64,000 bases of DNA from Neurospora tetrasperma FGSC 2508 (Eukaryota; Ascomycota; Sordariomycetes; Sordariales; Sordariaceae), in contig NW_009799102.1 of NCBI RefSeq assembly GCF_000213175.1, positions 721,239-785,238 of the forward strand. Reading direction: 5' to 3'. This document shows positions 34,153 through 46,221 of the stretch, piece by piece. The position numbers and the translations under genes were made by a program. Below the pieces are notes generated by a model. It saw only the letters and a program-made list of their open reading frames with translations, was not told the DNA's origin and did no database searches. How positions within the stretch are numbered: position 1 is the first letter of the stretch; each line of letters opens with the position of its first letter.

Positions 34153-34304
34153 TTTGGCGGTTGGGGGTTTGCTGAAAGAAGCTGGGAGTTGGTTTTGAAG
34201 GTGGTTTGGAAGGTGAGTTGGAAGGTTGAGAAGATGTTGTGAAGTGAAGATGTTGATGCTGATGATGAGAAGATTAGAAGCTCTGAGGTGGACGAGAGAC
34301 GAGT

Positions 34305-34312
34305 CTTATATA
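34305..34312 (-). promoter_or_regulatory. eas: eas TATA box
   Basis: TATATAAG on the minus strand, 153-160 nt upstream of the eas ATG. It is the only good TATA element in this promoter and implies a transcription start near 34280 and a leader of about 125-130 nt (inference). Confidence 0.75.
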
Positions 34313-34361
34313 CACTTTTGGACCTCGATCCAAACGCTGTGTTTGAAGACATCTTCCATCA

Positions 34362-34375
34362 AACTTGGCCAAGTT
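34362..34375 (-). promoter_or_regulatory. eas: 14-bp palindrome in eas promoter, candidate clock/developmental element
   Basis: AACTTGGCCAAGTT is a perfect palindrome about 50 nt upstream of the TATA box. Published work placed an activating clock element of eas within roughly 100 to 50 nt upstream of the transcription start; with a start near 34280 this palindrome lies at about -82 to -95. The overlap is inferred, not shown. Confidence 0.5.
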
Positions 34376-37300
34376 CTCCGGTATTCCTGCTTCTCCTTCC
34401 TCCTATCCGCCGTGGCTTGGTGTTGTTGATTCATCGACACTCGTCATTTCCAGATCTGGCATCCGGCCTGGCACTCATCCGGACCCAATCGACCCAGGCT
34501 CTTGGGGCTGCCGATCAAGAATTGTGACAACGAGATCATGCTCTGGACTCCCAATGGGAAAAGCAACGAGTATGCGGCGCAAACCTCCATTAGCTTGTTT
34601 GGAAATCTGGCCACGATAACCGACATCGTGGCTCGGAATCTGGAAAGAGCAATGACGATCCTTTCACTAGAGTACCTAATGCTGCCAGATGTCAGACATG
34701 AGGAACACCAAGTCCGGACCATATCTAGATTCAGCACTGTTCTGAACTAGTGTACACGGTTAGAAGTGCGCCAATGACGAACGTGGCTCCTCCCAGGAAC
34801 GGAAATGCACATGGAGCATCATCAGTGTTTCCATTGATACTGAGCAGTGGAATCTCAGCTAAGGGATTGTCGGAATTGGGTACCAGTCTCGTAGGAAGTA
34901 ATGCAACCCAGTATCTAGAGATCTGAGCCGCCAGACGCAGGGAGGTTGCAAGGTACCTGTAGATTGATGGCACGATGGCACCCATTTCCAGCGGGAATAC
35001 AGCTTCCAAGTCCATTGGAGTCTGGACTCTGGGGCACCAGAGAGTGGACATCTAGCAAGCTGGGTTGCGATCTTCATGGTAATCTTGAACATCAGTAGAT
35101 GCCAAGGCGGTAATGGGGGACCAGATGTTTGCTGGCAGCCCGCTACCGTACCTTCGACTCGGGAAGTAGCTTTACCGACGGACAAGGGGTTGGGAAATGC
35201 ATCGTCACATAGCAACCACGAGACTCGGTTGCCAAGTGCAAGTCAAAGACATCAATCCACGACCAACGGTGTTAACCCCGGCGGTGAGATTCGCGAGATG
35301 GCGACCTGCAGCTCGGAAAAGTAGCCAATGGTCAGCATGCTAGCATCATCCTACTATCCAAGTGTTGAACATAGCGGGTTCGGGCTGAAATCGACCCGAG
35401 GAGCAGCATGGGCAGCAGCATGGGCTAGTGTAGAGGAGGAGCAGACTGCCTTACCTGCTTCAACTGTCAGTAGTGAATGGGAGTTGATCATCATTTCCCC
35501 ACCGCGAATACTGTGTAGAAGGGTGAACATGCAGAAAGCAAGAATTACCTAGGTACTGAGTTGTACAATGGCAAGTGCAGTTATTCGGGCAAAGATCGAA
35601 GCTACTGTACTATGTAAGCGCACGCTTAGCGTGAAACTCCTGTCTTTGAAACTGTTTCACTTCATTGATACTGACAGACTGGTAACGAATTTGCGGGTTT
35701 ATGAGTATGGCCGGAGGAAACTTCCGGGCAGGAGAAAAGGTCCAGTCGGTTACAAGGATGGCTTAGCTTGCACGCGATGATTTACGATGTCAGGTGGCAT
35801 TAGCTGCATTACCCCATATTTACTTGTGGGGATGCGGTTAAGGTTTAATGCCACCAGAGGTGTACACCGCTGCATGGAATTCCTAGGCGCTAGTAATGCT
35901 ACAGAAAATCATGATTTCATGATGACTAAAGTGCTTATTTCTTGTACATACTGGCACCCGACCTTTGAAATGGCCACCTCCAGAGATCGCCCAGTTCACG
36001 AGGTGCCCTTTTACACCTCTGCCAGCATCAAACTTGTTAGCGCGATGATTTGCAAGTGGCAATAACTCTAATTTCGCACAGAAAATGGCTGGTTTGACTA
36101 CATCTCATCCCCTGAATACTGTCAGGTGGTGATACCACACTAACGTCAGTCTTACGAAGTCATACGTACCATATGTTTTAATCTTCTTAATTACCCTAAT
36201 TCCTTTTTCAACCTCCTCCTTGAATTCGTTGACGAAACTCATTCAGAAAAGTGCCTGGTCCGTCTCCGTTTGGAGTCAGAGCTTGCAAAGCGTGATAGTA
36301 TGGATGAAAATGGAATACAGAAGCACACTGACATCACAGCAATGAGAGCCTCAGACAATACCTGGTACGTAACGGTTTTAACGTTTTCGGGATCGGGTAA
36401 CGCAACCGTTCGTGTTTTCAGCCGCTCCAGTTCCAGCCACGTAACTGCAGCGTACCGCCTCTTGGTTGCGCACCCGGATGGGCGATGAGGAATTCCCCCG
36501 TGCCATTCGTCAGGAGCAATGTTTCCTCCCGTGGGTGACAGCAGCCGTCGCAGCTGCCAATGCCACGGAACTGCATAACTGTGTAACTCTCGTACCTTGA
36601 TTGTCTGGCCTGTATTCCACGCGCCCGGGTCAAGTTGTCCTTCATCAGATCCGTCCTCACTACTTTTTCTCTTGACAATGTCTTTGCTCAAAAGAGAGGG
36701 CATCCCCAGATTTACGTTGCCAGGGGCATCCAATCACAAGCTGCACCCCCCTGTAGTGTACATAGTAGCCAGGACCACGGACAAATGGTCCGGCACGGAG
36801 CTAACAGTGTCCATGTCGCTGGTGCAACCAATTATAATGGCCCTCTCCTCTTTTCTTTTTTTCTTCAATTGTCTGATCCCCCATTCTTCATGTGGACAAG
36901 ATCAACCTTGATCGATCTGTTGGCAGAGATCGATCTCGATCTTGGATGCGACCTCGAATTGACACCGTGTTTGCCTAGACCCTTCTTGGCCTAATGCTTG
37001 GAACACATCCATCTCTTATTCCCAACAGAAAATGTTCGTCCATAAACTGCATAACTTTATGCACTCTTTCAATAAGGCGGTCTATGGAGCCAAGGATCGA
37101 CGACGCAAAACCGGACATACAGTCCTGAACATGGCAACCAACCAATCCGGGGGGACGTCCTGTGAAACGTGCCAAACCTCCAAAAGTCATACGACGGTGC
37201 ATACAATTATGATCGTCAGGGTCGCACGGCATTCAGACAGTATCCGATTGCGCCGTTTGTCCTTTTAGCGGGACGCACCAAACAGCAACAACACTTTACA

Positions 37301-39438
37301 CTACTGTGTAGAAGCCTGATGCAGACGCACGCCACGAATCCGTTTCTGTCTAGGTCGTTCATGATCATAGCCCTTTACGGCTTGTTTGCCAGCCCAAGTC
37401 CTTGGAAATGTTGCAAGACGAGATTCCGATGGCAACATCTTTTCCGGGCTTCTTGTTTGTGGTCAATTTCACCTTGATAGACTCTGCGAATGAAGGAAGC
37501 AGAAATTGTGTTGATGGATGACTGAGCGAGCACTTCCACTGTTATGCTGCCAAGAACAGTCCGGAAACAAGGGGCAACGCTTCACATTGAACTTTTCCGT
37601 CCACCTGAAGGCGCAGTTGGGCTCAGCTGGAAATTGGGCAAGACCTGTTTGTCCATTACAGAAGTCTCGAGCTGAATGTTGTCATCCGCTCTCAACCTAA
37701 CTCTGCGTTGTTCGGATCGCCGCGTTGTGGTCTGTAAGTACATGATACGCTGTTGTCACCGCAGGTAGTGGGTCTTATGCGAACATACTTAGTCTTGGAG
37801 TCCTGACGGTACGTATCATTGGCCCGACAGGCGGTATAGGAAAAAAGAAGAAAAAAGGTCTGGACACGCTTATAGACTCCCAAACCAAACCCAGCGAGTG
37901 TCCGAGCTTTTTTTCACACCACTTCCTCGACCAGATGTTGTCTTACACTTTCACAACAGAGAGCAATTGCCCCACCAGCTGTTTTCGTTGCCTGTTTCGG
38001 ACAAAGCATCCGACAAGACACTGAACAACTAGATCCCCTTCCCCCGATGGAGACGCTGATCGTTTTTTGGTGTGTAGGGGAGTGAACATCACGCGGACAA
38101 TGGACTTGTAGCTCCTGAATCGCCCTCCCCAATCGTGTATATACCTGCCACAAAGTCCTCCATTCAAGCCTTCACTACCCGCTCCGTCAGCAACGGGCAA
38201 GCATCATGAGACTGACAAGCTATAGCCACACGACTCCTCGGCTGAAAGGTCTATTCGCTCGCGTTACTCCCGTCTTGTCGAGCCATGGCTGTTGCATGAT
38301 CATTTTGGGAAAAGTATGTCGTTCATGATCATGAGCCACCCACCCACTTACACACGATGCGTCGTCACGCCGGCCGTTCTCCAGACCAAGAAGCCTGGGA
38401 TGCTGATCAAGTTTTCCTGCGTGCGGTGGTGCATCGGACGGGTCGGAATCTCGTTCAGCCTCCAAGCCTCGCTCAAGGTAAAGAAGGCAGGAGCTTCGGG
38501 AGGTTGTCGCCTCGAAATCCGAGGGGCCCGGCATGTTGAAGGCCGTGACAGGGCATGTTCAACCAGGAATTGGATAGAGTTCAATATTTTGGTCCCCAAT
38601 AGATAATTCCGGCGCGTAAACTCCCTAACGCTCACCCTCCGCCTCAGCCGTTCGTTTTCTCCATGTCGGGAAAGACCTTCATCAGCTGCACATGACTGTC
38701 CGTTTCAAGACAATAGTTTTGAATCGTCAACGTCATAGTATCTCTCGCCAAGTTAGCGGTTGAGGTTGCACATGACGGCAATGCTCGTTACCAGATGAGC
38801 TAGGTTCTAGTTGTTGTATTTTCTTTCTCAAGCCTCGAGGGAGCGGCAATGTAGTAGGCGAGAGAACATTTGGTTCGTTTTGCAGACGTGTTGAGGTGAG
38901 GCGTAAAAGGAGGGAAAGCGGGCGGCGGCCGCAGGCGCAGGCGCGTGCCCGTAAGTATGAACAAAGGGATATCGGAAGAAGACCAGGTTCAGTTGTGTTG
39001 TTGGCGGGACTGGTCGCTCAACTCAATGCCATCCGAAATCTTGCCTCTTCGCAAACAACTGAAATGAGGCCCAAAGCATCAATGTGAGAATAGAGATTCA
39101 TATCTTCCCAATCCCAATGAAGTTAGTGGTTCTCCCTTCTTTCCTTCCACAAAGGACGCAGGAAGCAAGTGGTTAAAAGTGGAGAGCTGCAAGGCACCAA
39201 TCACCACTCTCCACTCTGCCAAGCAAGGACATCCTTCAGGTTTGCAAGCGCCAGCAGGACCACGTCACTTTACTCCACCATAGGTGGCTGTGCCTGGTTC
39301 CCTTGTCCAACTTGCCCAATGCTCTGTCGGCTTGCCCACAAGTTTTCGAGATTTTCTTTTTTTTTCTACCCCTTCATAAATTCACCTGCTGGACCAATTA
39401 CCAACAACCAATTACGACAGCTGAGCAACAGTTGTACA
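34376..39438. other. Long upstream region of eas, no gene seen
   Basis: 5 kb with only short, overlapping frames. It likely holds distal eas control DNA: a GATCGATC pair and TCGATC cluster lie at 36910-36941. Minus frames at 34731-35215 and 36239-36733 have no family signal and may be chance or decayed. Confidence 0.55.
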
Positions 39439-39531
39439 TCTTCCGTAGTATAGTGGTCAGTATGTGAGCTTGTCAAGCTTGAACATCAGTTCGATTCGCT
39501 CGAGACCCGGGTTCAATTCCCGGCGGGAGAG
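39439..39531 (+). tRNA. tRNA-Asp(GTC) with 21-nt intron
   Basis: The acceptor TCTTCCG pairs with CGGGAGA (one T-G wobble), with discriminator G at 39531. The D-arm includes AGTATAGTGGTCAGTAT and the T-arm is CCGGGTTCAATTCCCGG. The anticodon GTC is at 39472-39474, and an intron (39476-39496) lies after position 37. The anticodon stem TGAGC/GCTCG forms only after removing it. The mature length is 72 nt. An eight-T run from 39541 can end Pol III transcription. Confidence 0.95.
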
Positions 39532-40948
39532 ACCATGTTCTTTTTTTTGGCACCTTCCTCGCTCGTTCACTTTTTTCTGGTATTGTCTTCTTCGTAGCTG
39601 GGTATGCTCACTTGCAAGATTGATGTTTTGATTACGATGCTTCTTGTTTTGTACCTGCTATATGTTTTTGAAGGTGAAATGCAATGTGATTTTTAGTTAG
39701 CAAGTTGTTTTACAAAAACATACATGTACACTTCAGTCAGTCTCGTGAACAGAATAGTAAAATCGTAAAGTCAACAACTTTAAAAGTTTGGTACTATAAT
39801 AGACATCTAGCTTTGATAGCAATGACGAGTGCATGACAACAGTTTGGAAAACCAATTACAGAAATGCGCAAAAGCATCAAGAATAAAGTGACCTTTGAAG
39901 TATGAAACTTTGAGAGTTCACATAATCATATCCATTGTAAGGTAGGTTCTGGGTCATACCCAGACACAATTGACAAAGGCTACGTGCCTCCAGCTGAGAT
40001 ATCCCCTTCCTTTCTTCTTCTTATTATAGCTTTGTCATGCTGCACTTGAGAAAAACTGTCTCTGGATTTCTTGTTCATCTCCAAGTAGATATATCACAAC
40101 GGTCATACTTAGTATCAATGACGGACGATCTGAACAATGTTCGTCCTGATCAACCTATTGTAGCTGGCTAAAATGTCTATGCTGGCGATACTCTCTTGAT
40201 CAACACCATGAATGGATGCATGTAGCTGAATTGTCAGGGAACGAGCCAACACCACGTCGACCCCAAGGATCAAGAATACTCGCAATTTCTACACTGTTTT
40301 CGCTTTGTGAAAGCGCGATTCTACGAGCATAAGACAACAAGACTAGAAGCCATAGATCAAGGTAATATCAAAGTGTAAGGAAGGAGAACGAAGGCATCAC
40401 GGATCTGGTCAGACAGATATAAGTCAGATCTGCCACTCGTCGCCGCCTTCCTGTTACGTACAGTCTATCGGTCTATCGATAAGATGGAAGATAATGCCTA
40501 ATTATCGATAAGGATAAGAACCATCCGAGGTCCATAGAGGTAGGTATCATAAATGTTCCATCCCATTGGCCAGTGGCCGGTCCGCCGGTAACCCATGTAA
40601 CCCATCCAGCCATGCCACGACAGCACAGCGTTTAGCGGCGGACTAATATCAAAAAGACATCATTCATCCTTCTCTACTATAATTCCCGAATACCTTATGT
40701 GAATCACCGATTCACGCGTTGCTTTTCATTCACGAGCGGCTTCCTAACTATAGGATCACCTGTACACAAGTAAAACCTCCTAATGGGGAAAAGGCGGAAA
40801 AAACATCATCGACTGACCATAGCCGTTACCATGCCCATTATGAACGCCTGGATAACAGCTATGAGGAGCAGGAGCGAGTCCGAGAGGAATCATGCCTCAA
40901 CGTCTCACCTCGTTGGTGACGACACGCCCAACGCACGACTGAACGAGA

Positions 40949-41350
40949 TCATACAGAACCTTGGGATCTCTGTTCCATCTGTCCCAACCATTGCAAATGA
41001 GAGTGGTGATGATATCCCTGTTCTTGAGCGTGGACAATTAAAATCTTCATAGCGATGGCGCGCTGGATAAACCCCGTCTCGTAGACGTCGGGCTGGACTT
41101 CTTTGTCGGGTTCAGCGATGGTGTCGAAGACATTAATCGATGAAGCCGAGGCAGTCGAGTTCGACCATGAGGCGGTGTCTCCAATCATCAAAGTTGTGCT
41201 CGCCCTCGAGGTTGATGAGGCAGGATATAGTGAAAGACATGTCGGCGGTAGTGATGAGGGTACATCGGGCACGGCACAGAGCATGTGACTCTGGCTGCCC
41301 AGATGCCTGCCCGGGACCCAACGATACCTTTGATTGCGGTTGGGACGGGA
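40949..41350 (-). pseudogene. Possible gag-like (copia/UBN2-type) relic
   Basis: The minus strand reads SCLINLEGEHNFDDWRHRLM and VELDCLGFID. After a one-base frame change it continues FDTIAEPDKEVQPD and FIQRAIAMKILIVHAQ. This fits the retroelement gag pattern 'L.G..NFD.W...L...L..L.L.D', an acidic linker, then '..RA.A...I'. The frameshift, absence of a zinc knuckle and lack of flanking pol suggest a dead fragment. The match is weak and from memory. Confidence 0.35.
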
Positions 41351-41758
41351 CGAGGGACAAATTTTGAGATATATTTACCTTCTCCAACGTCCCGCCTTCT
41401 GGTCTTGAAGTCAGGCGAACGAACCAACGTCGAAAACCTTTGTTTCCTCCCGGCCAGTCGCGTGAATTACCATCTCGTGAATCATGACCGTCTTTGCGGT
41501 GAGTATTAGACGCTCGCAAGCAGCTTGTGATCAACTGCTTAACCGCTGGCTGTGAGAATATGTGACTATAATTTGTATAAAGATGCGCAAGGCTTCAGCG
41601 TTCGAGGTCCGAATATCTACAATCCTACAGGTCAACGATCACCATACGTCTGAATAACACCATCACCCAATAACCACAAAGACAACCTCCACCACAGTCT
41701 TTACCACAACCCCACTCCAACAACAACCCCAAGCAAATCTCAAAGACACCACACAAGA

Positions 41759-41998
41759 ATGTGTCTCTACTTCCCCTACCCCGGTGTCTTTGCCTGCGGA
41801 TGCGATCTCGACCCCGGCTTCGTCGCCTTTTGCAACTACAACTGCCACCCCTCCCAACGTCAACGAGCCCCCTTATCTAGGGACGCGTATGGACAATTGT
41901 TCCACAGCTTTGGCGAGATGTGTCCCCAGTGTTATCGGGATGGGTGGGTTTATGATATGGGAAGAGGGTGGGTAAGGAGGTTGGCACCTAAGTTGTAG
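41759..41998 (+). CDS. Small Cys-rich ORF, doubtful
   Basis: 79 codons starting MCLYFPYPGVFACGCDLDPG, with CNYNC and a later CPQC, ending RRLAPKL. Eight cysteines in 79 residues, including CxC, CxxxC and CxxC spacings, suggest metal binding or a fungal small 'CG..C..C' protein. A pyrimidine/AC-rich leader like those of Neurospora genes precedes it (41640-41758). No signal peptide and no known family. It could also be chance. Confidence 0.35.
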   Translation: MCLYFPYPGVFACGCDLDPGFVAFCNYNCHPSQRQRAPLSRDAYGQLFHSFGEMCPQCYRDGWVYDMGRGWVRRLAPKL

Positions 41999-44900
41999 GT
42001 ACCCCTTCGGCCCGCTAAGGAGATAATGGCTGGGAGATGAGAGAAGTGGGAAGTTTCTGGCGGAGCTGGGGAGGAGGAGAGAGGTTGAGGGAATGAAGGA
42101 TATGGAGTAGTGAGGTGGATGGATGGAAGGTTGGTTGGGTGAAGGTTTTGCTTCACACCGAGAGAGTGGCTGCAGAGAGGACTGGATATGGCTGAGGGGG
42201 TCACCTTACTATAAGGTACCCGCCGGAATGGGAGCTTGGGTGGAAGTAACTGGATACTGAAATGGAGAAAGATGACCGCTAGCGGCACCAACAGGCATTG
42301 TGAGAACAAAAGGAACGGGTAGCCAAACGAACGGACAGGTATCGTGAAGGACTCGCGGCATAAGCTACCAGTAGTGTTCTCGGTACGTATCGCCAAGGTC
42401 TTCTGATGTTGCTGAACTTTACCGACGAAACTGAAGGAAACCTGGTCTTGAGTCTGCGTCAGAAGGTGTCCTCACAGCCAGCAAGACGTGAAGTGAAGTG
42501 AGGTAGCCACGCTAGCGAAATGCTCAACTCGACAAAGTTCCGAACGTGAGTTTGATCCTCCACCTTGTCAGCGCGGCAACTAGACGCGACCCCGCGGGTT
42601 GGATGTTGGGAAGGGTGACCGGAATTGAGACGTGGTCTGACAACAACATGCACGACACTTGCCGTGTGACAACGAAGACAGGTCATAAATTGTCAGCGAT
42701 GGGTTCAAAGGGTTGGCCACGAGGAATTCGCCATGTGTCTTCAGTAATCAGTAAGGCGATTTCGCCAGTACTTGTGCTGACCCGTGGACGGCACCGATGT
42801 TCGGTTCGGCTCACTTCCGTAAGGCTGAGAAGGAACCGTGCCGCCACTGTTATTGATCCAACCGCAAGTTACGGCAGCACACCCAAAATCGAGCCGTCTT
42901 ACCCCAGAAGCGTGGCAGCCCGCCAGACCAAGCCACCGAAATGGGCTGTGGCATATATCTGCCAAAATGTGGTAGTGCTGTGAGGATAAACTTGGCACTC
43001 TCGGCCAGAAGACGAGTTGTTCCAGAAAGGTGGCCGATGAACATGATCAGGGGCAATTTCGCCTCGAACGATAACAGTGAAAAAGGGGGAGAAAGCAAAG
43101 AAAAAACTAGCACCCAATAGCTCCGAAGTGTGCACCCTTTGGAACAGACAGAGAGAAATCCTGAGAATACTGTGGAACAAGCCCCCAATCGACCCCCGGA
43201 TTTGGCAGGTGATGGAGACAAGTTAACAGCCATGCCACAGATGAACAAACGTGGTGACACAAGGCCCATTGTGGTCAGCAATCCACGCGGTTGCGCTTAG
43301 CTCCCTCAAGCCCAAGCCAATCGGAAGACGAGATGGTGATATGCATTGCGCTTATGTGTGTAAGATGGCGGCCTGAAATACAACCCAGCCAAGTCGCACG
43401 GCAGAGTTTTTGAGGTCGACTTTCCCTTTCTGCTCATCCAAGGGTTGCAGTGAGCCGGTAGGGCTGTAAGACGCATGCGCATGGTTCGAACCATGGCGCC
43501 CTCAAACAACAGGTAGAAACCTTGGGTTCCCAATCAGGTAAAGCTCGTGGGCAAACTGGCTTTCCGATGGTGTAGGTGTTTTGTCGATGATTAGCCGAGT
43601 GGCCGCGTGTTTTGCGGGCAGAACAGCAGTAGCGCTAGGTATATCCAGATCCACGTTGAAACGCACACCTATTGCCGATGAACAAGACAAGTTGGCTATA
43701 TGGCTGTTGTCAGAATGGAAGCTGAGTTCAAATTCCGCCAATTGTACTACTCGATCCAGCATCCAGTCCGAGGTACGCCATTTGAGGCATGGTTTGGTGT
43801 AGAGAGATGGGGGCCTCACGAGCCCCAGTGCGTTCTTTCTGGTAGGGGGATCGTCGACATCTATTGTCATCCAGGGTCTTCCGGATTCGATGCAGAAAGT
43901 AGCTGCCTTGACAAACAGATAAAAGCCACGCTGCCTGAGTTGTCAGCGCTCAACACAGGGAGGTCGGTCCCCTTTACCTCAACTCAACATTCGCAGAGAA
44001 ATATTATTGACATTTCGCTCACAATGCCCAACAGCAAGCAGTAAGGCTGATATCTTTCATGACAAGTCTCGCTGATGATGACTGACATGACCTCGACAGA
44101 AGCAGCTCGTCTGCTGGAAAATCGGATGAGTACGGGAGGAATGCCCGACTCGAAATGTTCCAGATAGAAGAGAGACAGGAGGGCAATATTCTTGTGCGGG
44201 TGCCACACAGACCTCGGAAACCGCGGGAGACTCGGCGGACTATGGCGAGGGAGATTCGACGCATCATGGAGCCCTTTGATGTGCCCAGGTAGTAAGGGAT
44301 GATGGTTCCTTTTCGAATGGCTGAGGTTTGAATAACATGGGTGTCGAAGCTTGCAAATTTGCCTGGTATAATCTGCGTTCGCTCATGGTGGGAGGATGGG
44401 AGGCAACCTGGCCGATAGACGACGGTATGTCCAGCAGACCGCGTTGTTCATAACAGGGTTGAACACCACGTTCGAAATGCGACACTCAAGTTGAAATCCT
44501 TCAGCAATTGACGTCGGCGATCCTCTTGTGCCTTGTTTTGTTGTTGCCGACTGGAAGCTTGACATGGCCTGCGCTGACGAGTTCACCTCCAGCTCCGCGC
44601 CCATGTAGGGTTCATGAAAATCGAAATGAGAATATTGACTTATCGACAAGAAGTGGTTTAAGGCCGCGTGAAGTCGGATGGCATTGAAGCTCCAAAATAC
44701 GAGTTGGAGACGGAGTTCATCTGTTGTTGTTGTTGTTGTTGCGGACACTGCAGGGAAGAAAATGTAAGCCTAAAGCTGGAAGGCACTTTGTTGGACACTT
44801 TCAATTTCGAGGCTGCCTGAATTTGGACCAATATCTCTGCCCGGTCGGTGCCTTGCGCCTTCCCTCAAGACTGCCAACTTCAGGGTGATTCGGTGAGGAT

Positions 44901-46221
44901 AGGTAATGATGACATCCGGGGAAGGAACAGAGGACCGGACTCAACACTGAGGTGGTGGACAGTAGGTAGGTTACCGCCTTCTATATGTTCATGGTGTGTT
45001 TGTCGGTGTAGCCTCTTCCCGTTCCCTGACTTTGCTGCTTGTACTGTGTTTTACATGCGGACGGCAATGGATGAGGTGCGACGTCAATGATGTGCTACAA
45101 AAAAGGCATTTGACGAGATGGTGGTGTAGCGGGATGACGGCTATTGTCAACATCCTTGGTCCAAAATGCGGAGATCTGGCGGTGATGGTGATCCATGTCT
45201 TTGGCGGTTTGGATGAAACATTGAAACACGGGGAGTTGTTTGTTCAGCAGGGCTGTGGGGGACAAGAGCCCCAGGGTCGTGTTGAGTCGCGTGAGACGGA
45301 TCACATGGGCTACAGGTTAATCACAGCTATGGTTGGCTTGGACAGGGTTTACCAACAATGAGAATGGATAATTTGTAGCGTACCCCCTGTTATCGGCCGC
45401 TCTTACCCCTGTCCAGGGAAGGGCACGGTTACCCCTCAGGATCCCCTGCCCTATTCTTGCCATGTGCTCACTTTCAGGCGCTCCTCTCAGCTAAGCGGAT
45501 ATCATGTGCTGTTACCGCGCCCAGCCATCACTAACAGTAACAGCCTGAGTATTACAAGCTAAGGTATTAGTACAATCTGCTTGAACCAACAGTGATGGCG
45601 AAATGCAAAACAAGGGAAGCGAGGTCAGGAGCCCACCACAGCGGCTGGCAGCCCAACTGGAGCCGTTGCCGGGCATGGCCTGCGCCTCCACTTTGGCTTC
45701 CATTTGGCGATACAAGTTCCAATCCACTGCAATTATAGTGTAGTCCCCGACTTGTCAGAGACACCACCAACGACGGGACATCCGTCCTCAACGCAGTTCC
45801 ATAGTATTTGTCCATCAACAAACACAACTTACCTCCCGCATTCTCAAAAGCTTGTTTCTAGACAAGACACCTACTACTGTCCGCCACCATATCCTGATGC
45901 GCCGCCCTGATTGAGACGGCCAGCAACATCAGTCGTCGCCAGCATCTTGAAGGGCTTTTTGTCATCCCGTCAAACCGATTCACTATCTCTTTATTTGAAG
46001 CGACCAAGACCCTGTCGCCAAACGCCCCCGGCCCGGTCTAGACGTAGCTCCCGCCATCTACGCGCCGTCGAATCTCCCATCTCTGCCCAACATCTGCTAG
46101 AGGTGCCGACCCGACAACACAAGCCATCCCGCCCGAGGTGATCTCCTTTTTGCGACACGACCATTTGCCCTGAACATCACAAGCTCTCTCACATCCATCA
46201 GACAGCAAGGCAGCGCAGCAC

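Larger units (their letters stand above)
39532..46221. other. Gene-poor AT-richer region
   Basis: 6.7 kb before bud6. The first kilobase is visibly AT-rich with no frames. A triple GATAAG cluster lies at 40478-40518, a gag-like relic near 40950-41350, a Cys-rich small ORF at 41759 and a 16-bp palindrome at 43480-43495. Two minus-strand frames (43502-43870, 122 codons; 44383-44748, 121 codons) are longer than their surroundings and might be exons of an unrecognised gene, but splice links are not convincing. Confidence 0.45.

Noticed and set aside
34731-35215. Overlapping minus-strand frames upstream of eas
   Set aside because: Two frames overlap each other with hydrophobic patches but no start context, splice logic or known motif.
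39532-40440. RIP-mutated transposon
   Set aside because: The stretch is AT-rich but I see no repeat copy or coding remnant; needs a TpA/ApT index and genome-wide comparison.
43441-43510. Possible tRNA around GGTTCGAACC
   Set aside because: No acceptor, D or anticodon arm can be folded on either strand; kept only as a palindrome finding.
43502-44748. Possible two-exon minus-strand gene (frames 43502-43870 and 44383-44748)
   Set aside because: Frames are moderately long but I found no splice chain linking them and no family resemblance.
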